Assembly: GCA_030512295.1 (NCBI GenBank)
Contig: JAULSR010000002.1
Coordinates: 6,882,001-6,946,000 of the forward strand
Length of the DNA: 64,000 nucleotides
Reading direction: 5' to 3'
Source: Bombardia bombarda
Lineage: Eukaryota > Ascomycota > Sordariomycetes > Sordariales > Lasiosphaeriaceae
The notes beneath the pieces were generated by a model that saw only the letters and a program-made list of their open reading frames with translations, had not been told where the DNA came from and did no database searches. Positions within the stretch are counted from its first letter, which is position 1, and the number at the start of each line of letters is the position of its first letter. A program made the translations under genes and the position numbers. Positions 35,465 through 44,232 of this stretch are shown here, piece by piece.

Positions 35465-37147
35465 CTATTTCGTCGCTGACCACACCTTAACCCCATCATA
35501 CCACGTCTCTTTCACCCCTGCCTGCATCAGCTTTTCTTTATCCCACTCCATGTCCACAACCAAGAAGTCCGCCTTATGCCCCTTTTCGAGCCTTCCTATC
35601 CTGTGATCGTCAAAGCAGCTGTACGCAGCACCCTCCGTGCCCGCCACCACCGCCTCGCACAGCCCAAGAGCAAAGTGAGGGTTAACTGCCGCCTGCATCT
35701 CTGGCTCACGATACGACTTTCTCGTCGTTCCTACATAGACGTTTCCAAGGGGTGTATGCGGCGCCGTCGGGGCATCGCTTCCAAGCGCAAGCGTTGAGCC
35801 ACCGTCGGCAAACTCACGATACGCAAACGCCCGTCCGCATCTATGCTCGCCAAGCAGCTTTGGCCACGCGCGCAGGATCGCCGGGTCAGCATGGACAGGC
35901 TGTATCGACGCCGTGATGCCCGCTTGACCAAGCCGCGCAGCGTCCTTCTCGCTCGCTAGCTCGATATGCTCTACGCGTGGACGACGGGCCGCACTGGCAT
36001 GCACCGATAACACATCAACAACCGTCTTGATGGTCTCGTCGCCAATGGCATGCAGCGCAACCTGCAGCCCCGCCTCGTTCGCTCTGCGCACAACCGGTTC
36101 CAGCTGCTCAGCCGTCCACAAGGGCACCTCGACGTGGCCGTTGTGCGCGTACGGCTCTGACAGCCCCGCCGTGCAGGCATCGATAATGCCGTCGCAGATG
36201 ACCTTGATACCGACAATCCTACAGTCGGGCGTCGTCGCGGCGTTGTGCTGACCCGCCAGTTCAATGGCCCGGTCGACCTGCGCGACGTCCTCGGCGGTCG
36301 ACTTGCTGGGCTTCACAAGCCAGTATGCAGCGATGCGCATCGGGATGGGCCCTTCTGCGCGCAGCGCCTGCAGTGCGTCCCATGCGCCCTGGTCCATAGC
36401 CATGTCTATCAGGCCGGTGTACCCGGCTTCGTGGTACGCCTCGACTGCGGATCTGATGGCGGTGGTGCGCTCGGCCATGGACGCTACGCTCGCCAAATAC
36501 GGCCAGACGTAGGTGATGTTGGCGGCCTCGCTGAAGACACCCGTCAATCTGCCATCCGCGTCTCGCTCGATGGTGCCGCCAGGGACGTCCAGCCACGAAT
36601 CGGCGCCGAGCTCCTTGATACCCGCGGTGTTGCACCAGGTTGAGTGCAAGTCCTTTGTGTCAATTAGGATGGGCCGGTCCAGCGCATCGAGACCGTCCAG
36701 ATCGGACGCCGTCACTCGTCCGGGCGTCATCGAGTGCATCCACCCTCTGCACAGGATCCTGGGCGCATCTGGGTTGGTAGTAGCATAGTCACGGATGATG
36801 GCTTGGATGTCTGCCAGCGACTTGCATCGCCCCAGGTCGAGCTTGTTGAGCGCCTGGCCCAGCAACATCAGGTGCATGTGTCCGTCGACAAAGCCAGGGA
36901 GGACTGTTTTGCCCCCTAGGTCGTGCACAACAGTGCGGGGGTCAGCACGCGCTGCGGCGATGGGTGACGATGGCGCATCATCATTGCTGTTGAGGCCGAT
37001 TTCCTCAATGTGGGATCCACGGATCAGAATGGAGTCTGCAAAGGCCAGCAGTCGGTGTAAGCCGGGGGAGGTGGTGTTTGTCGGGATGCTGCCTGCGACG
37101 AATATTTTGCCGTTAGTGAAGAGGGTCGCTGGTGGTAGTTCAGACAT
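35465..37147 (-). CDS. YtcJ-type metal-dependent amidohydrolase
   Basis: Single exon, 560 residues, ATG at 37147. The N-terminal beta-sandwich (TLFTNGKIFVAG) leads to LPGFVDGHMHL with metal ligands His 90 and His 92. Later come LHAIGDETIKTVVDVL and HIELAS with the third and fourth His, and LGSDAPTAPHTP with the catalytic Asp. The C-terminal LEKGHKADFLVVD is the usual closing strand of the amidohydrolase-3 family. Members hydrolyse C-N bonds of varied amides; the substrate here is not predictable. Its position near the aminomuconate genes makes an N-acyl or N-formyl aromatic amine a conceivable substrate, which is speculation. Confidence 0.9.
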   Translation of the reverse strand: MSELPPATLFTNGKIFVAGSIPTNTTSPGLHRLLAFADSILIRGSHIEEIGLNSNDDAPSSPIAAARADPRTVVHDLGGKTVLPGFVDGHMHLMLLGQALNKLDLGRCKSLADIQAIIRDYATTNPDAPRILCRGWMHSMTPGRVTASDLDGLDALDRPILIDTKDLHSTWCNTAGIKELGADSWLDVPGGTIERDADGRLTGVFSEAANITYVWPYLASVASMAERTTAIRSAVEAYHEAGYTGLIDMAMDQGAWDALQALRAEGPIPMRIAAYWLVKPSKSTAEDVAQVDRAIELAGQHNAATTPDCRIVGIKVICDGIIDACTAGLSEPYAHNGHVEVPLWTAEQLEPVVRRANEAGLQVALHAIGDETIKTVVDVLSVHASAARRPRVEHIELASEKDAARLGQAGITASIQPVHADPAILRAWPKLLGEHRCGRAFAYREFADGGSTLALGSDAPTAPHTPLGNVYVGTTRKSYREPEMQAAVNPHFALGLCEAVVAGTEGAAYSCFDDHRIGRLEKGHKADFLVVDMEWDKEKLMQAGVKETWYDGVKVWSATK

Positions 37148-38310
37148 GCTTGTTGCTGCCTGTGGCGTGTCTGAGCTTCAATGTTACCTTGGTTGAGAGG
37201 TTGCGGGTTCAGGGTACTGATTATCTTAGGCCCGCTGTGTGTAAGTGTGATTGATGTATGAGTTTTCGTATCAGCAGTGACCGGCTGGGCAGATAGAGAG
37301 GGAATCGAGGGGGAATGGTGAGTCAGGTATACATACATCATCCGACCTACTAATGATTCCATTACATGATGATCTGATAAGATAATGCACCTTGGCTACT
37401 AGTTACCCCATAATATGTTTCCACGTATTATCATCTGAACTGGGATCTCGGGTTGTAGGTCTGAGGGTGAGAGAGGTCATGTACTGCTGTTAGTAAAAAT
37501 TGAGGTTTGATAGGTTGAAACTGATAGTTTCACTAGCTACACTAACAATACATGGGCACAAGTACCTCGACCAACGCAGACTGAAAATCGGCAGAGGACA
37601 AAAACGTAAAACTCCATAAATCTGGTCTAATACAAATGGAAGGTAGCTGGGATCTCTAGCTTCCGAAGGGGCGACGAGTCGGGTGTGGGTATGTTCGATG
37701 GAAGCTGCTTGGTCCCGCAATTTTCAAGGGGCTCCATTCTTTTCATCTCCTGACCTTTTCTTGGAGAAAGTCCCTTGCCTAAGCTTCTCTCAACTTGGGG
37801 CGATGTCCGATGCCGGATGGGGACCCTACAGGTACTTTGTCTTGGCCACATCAAAGGTGTATTAGACCAGTAAATGGTATGATGGATGATTGGTTAAAAA
37901 GCAAAGGTTGTAAGTAAGCATTGTTTTACTTGGTGATTGTTATGTTTTGATTCGGATGAGCTGTGATATACCAGCCATATGGTACTAACTGCAATTGAGC
38001 ATCAAGTTGTACCTACCGATCCTGGTTGTATTTGTGGCTTATTCTATTGAAATCGTATTTCAATCGATGAATATCAAATTTATGTTCGCGAGCGCAGGTT
38101 CTTTCAGCATAGAATAATAACTCTGGCAACAACCCCAGTTGTCGCTCATTGTACCCGGGCCGGCAAATCTGTTATTAGACGAGCCCCCCTCCCTGAAATT
38201 TAAGGTGAAGAAAATAAACTCCACTAATAGCGGGACTGTCAGAACGCAGACTTGTTACTTCCTGCTGCACTTACTTCCACACGCAATTCTGTTCCTTTGT
38301 TCCTAAGCTA
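37148..38310. other. Intergenic region with one short inverted-end element
   Basis: Upstream of the amidohydrolase and downstream of ACMSD. No gene seen; the element at 38170-38230 is listed separately. Confidence 0.5.
38170..38230. repeat. Short element with TTATTAG/CTAATAG ends, copy 1
   Basis: A 61-bp segment that begins TGTTATTAGACGAGCC, has a C run and GAAATTTAAGGTG in the middle, and ends CTCCACTAATAG. Similar segments occur at 42685-42747 and 56063-56136. Confidence 0.55.
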
Positions 38311-39873
38311 CTACAAACTCGCACTCATGACTGTCGTCGAGTCCCAATCGTGATCCACCCCCTCAAACAACCTATTATCACCCATCTTCCCAGTCCCAAC
38401 CCCATCCACGTACATCTTCCCATTGCCACTCATCTTCTTGTCATCGTTATCACTGAAGTCCCATCCAGCAAAAACCCCATCACTCTCCCGCTCATTCTGC
38501 TCTGAGCGACCACTGCGCAAATACCCTCCAGACCCATCAAATTCCTTCAACCTCTTCTGAAAACGCTCCTCAAACTCGTCCCCGAGCTTCAAGAACCGTA
38601 TTGCATTTCTCGCCAACACGCCAGCCCGCTCCTCCCACGTCATGAAGCGCCTCACGCTCTCGTCCTCCAGCAGCATCTTGCCCGCCACCGGCACCTCCCC
38701 CAGCGGAAATGGGTAGTCGCTACCCAGCACAATGCGGTCCTCCCCGCCAGGCCCCAGCTTGCGCAGCACAAACTCCAACAAGTCAGGATCATGCATCAGC
38801 GAGTCGATCCAAATCTGCCCTCCTCCCTCTCCTGTAGAATCATTCCTGCCACCATTATTCCCAAAATGATCCCCCGGCGCCACGCCACACGCATCCTTGG
38901 CCACCAGATCCGGCCGACAGTCAAACCCGTGCTGGATCCTGCCGAGCAGTGCGGGGAAGGCGCCGCCGCCGTGGGCGAAGCACAGGCGCAGGCGCGGGTG
39001 GCGCACGAGCAGGCCCGAGGCCGTGATGGCGTGCATGGCCAGCGCCGTCTCGCACGGCATGCCGACGAGCCACGAGGCCCAGTAGCCGGACCAGCGGCGC
39101 TTGTTCTCTTTGGGCAGTGCGTAGCCGAGCGGGTGCACGAAGACGGGGCAGTCGAGGGCCTCGCAGGCGGCCCAGAAGGGGGCGAGGGATGGGTCGTCGA
39201 GCATGGTGTGGGCGTCGATGCTGCTGCCGATTTGGATGCCGGACATTATTGGTTTGGGATCTGGATCTGGATCTGAGTCTGATTCTGATTCTGGCCCTGA
39301 CCCTTGCCCTGGCTCGGCTTTTTGCCTTCTCACCCCCCTGATCCGGTAGAGCTCCTCGATAGCTGCGGGCACATCCTGCAGCGGCACTGTTCCGAGGCCA
39401 ACAAAGCGGTCTGGGTGTTCTGCGCAGATGGAGGCAATGTGATCATTCAATGCCCGTGCCAGTGTGATGGCAGGCTCCAAGGGGGCATCGTAGCAGAACA
39501 GGATCGGAACGGTGCTTAGGACCTGCACGTCGACGCCCGCGGCGTCCATCTCCCGAAGGCGTGTGGCAGCGTCGTAGCAGTTGGGCGCAACGCGGCGGAA
39601 GAAGGTGTCGCCGACGTACATGTCGATGTCACCGCCGGGGGTGGGCCGGAAGTCGGGCCATGCATATGGTTCCTGGCATGGCTGAGATGGTGGGGTGAGT
39701 GATGCTAGGTCTGGGAGGGAGGATGGCATGATGTGAGTGTGCATGTCGATGCGGAAAAGGCCCGATCCGGGGGCAGACTGTGAGTGTGACTGTAGATGTG
39801 TCTGGTGGTCTGGTGGAGACGAGCTGGCTGACGAGCAGCAGTCGCGGAGATCTCTTGTTGCTGCGGGAGCCAT
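38311..39873 (-). CDS. ACMSD: 2-amino-3-carboxymuconate 6-semialdehyde decarboxylase-type amidohydrolase
   Basis: Single exon, 520 residues. The family (amidohydrolase 2, ACMSD) decarboxylates aminocarboxymuconate semialdehyde to 2-aminomuconate semialdehyde, diverting 3-hydroxyanthranilate from quinolinate and NAD synthesis into catabolism. Metal ligands are His 45 and His 47 (RIDMHTHIMP), His 247 (FVHPLGYALP) and Asp 386 (VLGSDYPFPLGE). CFAHGGGAFP with His 301 and the WIDSLMHDP strand are typical. LREMDAAGVDVQVLSTVP (108-123) is a strong ACMSD mark. It is longer than the usual 330-350 residues, with an acidic Asp-Pro/Ser-Glu loop (about 184-208), a Gly/Asn loop (336-352) and a disordered tail of about 85 residues. 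The next genes encode the next two steps, supporting the assignment over related decarboxylases. Confidence 0.88.
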   Translation of the reverse strand: MAPAATRDLRDCCSSASSSPPDHQTHLQSHSQSAPGSGLFRIDMHTHIMPSSLPDLASLTPPSQPCQEPYAWPDFRPTPGGDIDMYVGDTFFRRVAPNCYDAATRLREMDAAGVDVQVLSTVPILFCYDAPLEPAITLARALNDHIASICAEHPDRFVGLGTVPLQDVPAAIEELYRIRGVRRQKAEPGQGSGPESESDSDPDPDPKPIMSGIQIGSSIDAHTMLDDPSLAPFWAACEALDCPVFVHPLGYALPKENKRRWSGYWASWLVGMPCETALAMHAITASGLLVRHPRLRLCFAHGGGAFPALLGRIQHGFDCRPDLVAKDACGVAPGDHFGNNGGRNDSTGEGGGQIWIDSLMHDPDLLEFVLRKLGPGGEDRIVLGSDYPFPLGEVPVAGKMLLEDESVRRFMTWEERAGVLARNAIRFLKLGDEFEERFQKRLKEFDGSGGYLRSGRSEQNERESDGVFAGWDFSDNDDKKMSGNGKMYVDGVGTGKMGDNRLFEGVDHDWDSTTVMSASL

Positions 39874-40697
39874 GGTGTTTGGTAGCTGGTGGATGTGGTT
39901 TACGATTTCTCGAGATTGTGAGTCTATTTGGAAGAGCAGATTGGAGCTGTGTTTGACTTCTTTATTACGTGCTGACTGGCTATCCGGTATGACCTTTGAG
40001 CACGTAAATAGAAGATTTCTACATCCACAATCAGGGAGAGGAAAGGGTGATAGAGGGTGAAAGCAAAAACAAAGTGTGCTAGTACTTCAAGAAGGCCTGA
40101 CTTCAAGACAGCGATGTATGATAGGACGATATGATGTCATGTAAAACATGTATTGGTGAAAGATGACTTGCCCAAGAGAGATAAACAATGCATGCATCAG
40201 CGCTTCAATGTCCGAGTATGGCAGGTTATAAGGTTTGGGAGCAATGTCCGTGGAAGAGGTGCCAGATCCGACCCGCCAAGGTACTCGCGGATCACGGAAC
40301 GGATGCGAATGACGGCATGTCATTGGCTGATCCGCCCTTGCGTCCGCTGCATCATCGCCTTTGCGCTGCTTGGATTATGGTCACCTGCCACTCACTGTTG
40401 GGGACTAGAGAAATCCACTTTTTACGTCAAGTCAGTCCAGAAATGCAAATCTATGACAGTGGTATTATCCGAAAAGATCAAGTGGTAGAAATGGGCTGGA
40501 AAAGGAAACAAACCAGCTATAATTATTACACTCCGTCCTTACCTAGGTGCTCTTTCAAACAAAGGATAATCTTATCCACTGGTCAATGAGATCACTTCAA
40601 GCATAAAGCTCGTAACAAATTACATAATTATCATCTGAATGTCATCGAATGTCGTTATCATGACCAGCAATACCCCTATTTCCAAGACCATGTATCA
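39874..40697 (-). promoter_or_regulatory. ACMSD upstream region
   Basis: 824 bases between the ACMSD start and the end of the ALDH gene. It holds a CGG-rich patch at 40286-40316, including the 11-base sequence also found in the ALDH/RidA promoter, and a CATTGGCTG block just downstream. No gene seen. Confidence 0.55.
40288..40298. promoter_or_regulatory. Shared CGGATCACGGA motif, ACMSD promoter
   Basis: About 415 bases upstream of the ACMSD start. It is followed by ACGGATG and ATGACGG, so several CGG triplets are spaced within 30 bases, as in binding regions of fungal Zn2Cys6 regulators. The identity of any regulator is unknown. Confidence 0.45.
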
Positions 40698-42391
40698 TCA
40701 GTATGCAGGCAGATGCACCGTCCGAACAACGGTGAACACGTCCCGGGAATACTCTCCCCCCTCCCTACCTACACCACTGCTCTTCATGCCACCAAACGGT
40801 GTGCCAAGCTCTCTGACCAGCCAACCATTCACCCACACCAGCCCAGCCTCCAACTGCTCGCCCACTCTCCTCATCCGGCCCCCATCAGCAGTCAGTAGCA
40901 CCGCCGCAAGCCCGTACTCGCTGTCATTTGCAAGACCAACCGCCTCCTCCTCACTATCGACCGGAGTTATTGTCACAACAGGCCCGAATATCTCGTCTTT
41001 TTGCAGTGCCGAGGTGGGCGCCACGTTCGTGAGGATGGTCGGGGCGATCCAATACCCTCCTGTGCTGTCCACATTGTCAAGCGCATCAGGAACACCTCCC
41101 AGCTTGAATGTCACCCCCTCATCAGTCGCCAGCTGCAGATAACTCCTGACCTTGGCATAATGCTGTAGACTAGCCACAGCACCAACCGTCTTCCCAAGGG
41201 TGTACTTTTGGGAGACGTAATCTGTAAAGCTCTGCACAAACTCGTCATATACCGCACGCTCTACGTAGATACGCGAGCCGCATAGACAGATCTCACCCTG
41301 GTTCTCAAAGGCTGCAGACGCAGCAACGCTGATAGTCCTGTCTCGATGCCCATTGCTCATGGCGTCTGAAAACACCAGGGTCGGGTTCTTGCCGCCGAGC
41401 TCGAGGGACAAGTGCTTGTTGATCTGAGCAGCGACCATGCGGCGGATGTTGATACCTGTCGCTGTGCTTCCCGTAAAAGAGACGCCATTAATAAGAGATG
41501 AGGCGACAAGAGTGGAGCCCGTGGTAGGTCCGTCACCAAAGACTATGTTGATGACGCCAGCGGGAATATTTGCTTTCTTGAAGAGCGATGACAATACTGA
41601 AAGTTATGTGAGTAGGGGTAAGCAAGATAAAGGACAAAGAGACGTACAAAATGCGGACATGCTCGTCACCTCACTGGGCTTTGCCACCGCCGTGCAACCA
41701 AAGGCAAGACAGGGTGCAATCTTCCAAGTGAGAAGGTACAACGGCATGTTCCATGGTGAAATGAGAGCAAACACCCCGGCGGGCGAGCGATGCTCATATG
41801 TCAGCCACGCGCTATCGACCATGCGCGCGGCGGTTTGTTCATGGAGAATGAATGTTGAGAAATAACTGATGCCAGCATATTATTAGTAACAATCCACAAG
41901 CAATCATGCCTACCAGAGCAAGATCAGGATTAGTTGACTCACGAGAAGTTGGCCGCAGCACGATCTACTTCGATCCGAGCCCGCTCGATTGTCTTGCCCT
42001 GGTCAATACTTTCCCACACGGCCAGCAGCTCACGATGCTCTTGGATCAGCTCGCTCACGCGCCTGAGATAACGCGACCTCTCTGCACACGGCGTCTTGCT
42101 CCAACCCGGAAAGGCGAGCTTGGCGGCTCGGATTGCCGCTTCGACATCGTCTGGCTGGGTGCAAGGTACTTTGGCGTAGGCAGTCCCCGTTTTCGGCTCA
42201 TACGAGTCGATATAAGGAGGCTTCGTGGACGACGTCGTTTGGAACTCGCCTTGCACATAGTTCAGGAGGTGCAGAGGTCCGTGGCTCTGGATAAGAGATG
42301 CAGCCTTTTCCAAGGTGTTGCAACTCCATATTCCATCTTTGCGATCAAGGTCGCCCGGCTCTTGAACATTCGTAACAGGTTTGGATCCCAT
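40698..42391 (-). CDS. 2-aminomuconate 6-semialdehyde dehydrogenase-type aldehyde dehydrogenase
   Basis: Three exons: 42391-41943, 41865-41648 and 41596-40698, giving 521 residues; introns of 77 and 51 bases. ALDH fold marks are SPWNMPLYLLTWK, FTGSTATG, LSLELGGKNP with the general base Glu near residue 288, and FENQGEICLCGSR with the nucleophile Cys near 326. NQGEICLC is characteristic of the ALDH8A1/AMSDH branch, which oxidises 2-aminomuconate semialdehyde with NAD to 2-aminomuconate. About 35 extra residues precede the fold, without an obvious targeting signal. It is transcribed in the same direction as ACMSD (the preceding pathway step) and divergently from the RidA-type gene (the following step). 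Confidence 0.9.
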
Positions 42392-42603
42392 TGTGCTCAA
42401 ATAAGATGTTGGAACAAATGATGAATAAAGCACTTTCTGTTCTTGCAGGAAAACGGAATGTTGGATTCACTATAATCGATGCCAAGACCGCCAAGCCTCA
42501 AAGATATCTTGGATGTGAGTGAAATGGAATTGGTCTTCCGCTCCTCATCAGTCTAAGACTTCGCCGCTCGGCAATGAACGGTCGAGCGCGGCAAGGTGCG
42601 GAT

Positions 42604-42614
42604 CGGATCACGGA
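42604..42614. promoter_or_regulatory. Shared CGGATCACGGA motif, ALDH/RidA promoter
   Basis: Lies 213 bases from the ALDH start and 311 from the RidA start. It is preceded by GTGCGGAT and followed by TGACGG, giving four CGG triplets in about 24 bases. The same 11 bases occur in the ACMSD promoter. Confidence 0.45.
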
Positions 42615-42684
42615 TGACGGAACCCCCTTGGCTGGTTAGCCTGCTGGGCTGCCTGTGCTGGCCAAAGTAGCAAGGTTTGCTATC

Positions 42685-42747
42685 TGTTAAAGGTGGTGCT
42701 AGACGAGAGGATGATTTTTACCACAAGAAATTAAGCTCCACTAACAG
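42685..42747. repeat. Short element with CTGTTA/TAACAG ends, copy 3
   Basis: The flanks TCTGTTA and TAACAGA are exact inverted repeats. Inside are GCTAGACGAG and AAATTAAGCTCCACTAAC, matching parts of the elements at 38170 and 56063. Confidence 0.5.
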
Positions 42748-42924
42748 AGCGGCGTGGAAAGGTACATCAGGCACCCCTCAAGATCGGAGCGAACTACGTA
42801 GGTTCACTAGCACGACATGACATGCACCATGCAACATTCTACTGGGTGTGCAATACAAGACAATGCGCACAGTGACGACAAAGGCCATGCAAAGCGACAA
42901 ACTCGAGAGGATTGAACGATACGA

Positions 42925-43440
42925 ATGACAGACAAATCTCATCACGCATCCCCTCCTCATTTACTCGCAATGGCCGAACCATCGCCGTCATCCGCCAACG
43001 GCACAGGCTACCTCCTCCCCGCAACCGGTCCCCAGGGACTAGCCAATTACCCGCACGCCCGCATCGTCCCCCTCAATGCGCGCACAATCTTCGTTTCGGG
43101 CACCTCCAGTCGACGCGCCGACGGCACCGTCGCGGGCTGCGAGACAACCCCTGATGGCACGTTCGCACTGGACTGCGGGCTGCAGACAGCCGCAGTCCTG
43201 AAGAACATCGAGACCATCATCCGCGGCGCCACCGACGGCAAGTGTGGGTTAGAGGCCGTCGTGGACGCCACCATTTTCCTCACCGACATGAAGAAGGACT
43301 ACGCAGCCATGAACGCCGAGTGGAACAGGGCCTGGCCGGATCGTGCCCACGCGCCGGCTCGGACGTGCGTGCAGGTTGCGGCGCTGCCCGGGGAGAGGTT
43401 GAATGTGGAGATTAAGTGCCAGGCTGTCGTTATTGAGTGA
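42925..43440 (+). CDS. RidA/YjgF-fold protein, probable 2-aminomuconate deaminase
   Basis: Single exon, 171 residues from the ATG at 42925; a second in-frame ATG at 42970 would remove 15 disordered residues. The fold is shown by IVPLNARTIFVSGTSSRR, FALDCGLQTAAVLKNIETII, VVDATIFLTDMKKDYAAMN and APARTCVQVAALPGERLNVEIKC (quoted in parts, in order). The Arg in PART is the conserved ligand-binding residue. Many RidA proteins remove reactive enamines, but one branch (bacterial AmnD/NbaF type) deaminates 2-aminomuconate to 4-oxalocrotonate. The divergent AMSDH-type gene and adjacent ACMSD favour that branch. Sequence alone cannot fully separate it from general RidA function. Confidence 0.82.
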   Translation: MTDKSHHASPPHLLAMAEPSPSSANGTGYLLPATGPQGLANYPHARIVPLNARTIFVSGTSSRRADGTVAGCETTPDGTFALDCGLQTAAVLKNIETIIRGATDGKCGLEAVVDATIFLTDMKKDYAAMNAEWNRAWPDRAHAPARTCVQVAALPGERLNVEIKCQAVVIE

Positions 43441-44232
43441 ACCTAAGATCTGAGGGGCCATGGGGAAGGATGCATGCTCCATGCAGCATGTGTGCATGGC
43501 TAATACCATCGAGACCAAAGACCTTGGAGTCGCAAAATAGGGGCATATTTATTCTGACCAGCTTCAGATGCCACTATCAACACAATCCCATCTTCTTTCA
43601 GCTAAAGAATCCGAAGTAAACAGTCTGCGGCAGTTGGGTGATAAGATGGCGAGACATGGCTGCCTTTCAAGAAATCAAGAAAATGGCTCTTCCGTTTCAG
43701 GCAATTCTGACTCTGATCTCTCAATCACGCTCCACACTCAATCATCCTTCTGCTACGCTGGTAGTGAACCACATTGGCAGGCGCACCCTTGGCTCGTGTT
43801 GCCAAGCTCTGTGCAACAATCACTCTACCAAACCCCTGGATTTAAGAGGCTGATGGTTTCCATTTCTGCATTTATGTATCTTGCATAACAAACCGTCCCC
43901 ACATGGACGTATGACATAACACAAGCCCCCATGTCCAAATCTTGGTCCAAAATCAACGGCAACCCTTCTATCCGCAGATGACATTGCTAGGTGTTATCAG
44001 AAGCCATTGGTTGTGGAAGTTTATATCATCCGCTATCTTGTCAGTGTACCAACCCGCAAACCTTGATAGGCATCTTATCAAACACGCCATGTTTCTAACG
44101 GTCTTCTAGATTACAGAAAGCGCCACCGACCTCAGTACTTAATTATGTCTAGCGTGCCCGGTAGCATTTCGCACTTTTCTCCCCAATATCACGTTTTGTC
44201 CGAAATCAGCACAGCAAAACTGAGAGTTGACG
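43441..44232. other. Intergenic, permease upstream region
   Basis: 792 bases between two plus-strand genes. The shared cluster motif is not present by eye. No gene seen. Confidence 0.5.

Larger units (their letters stand above)
42392..42924. promoter_or_regulatory. Divergent promoter between ALDH and RidA-type genes
   Basis: 533 bases shared by two pathway genes read in opposite directions, which allows joint control. It contains the CGG-rich patch around 42600-42620 and one short inverted-end element at 42685-42747. Confidence 0.65.

Noticed and set aside
32531..37147. SDR, prolyl hydroxylase-like enzyme and YtcJ amidohydrolase as part of the aminomuconate cluster
   Set aside because: None belongs to a known step of the pathway and no shared promoter motif was seen; kept as separate genes.
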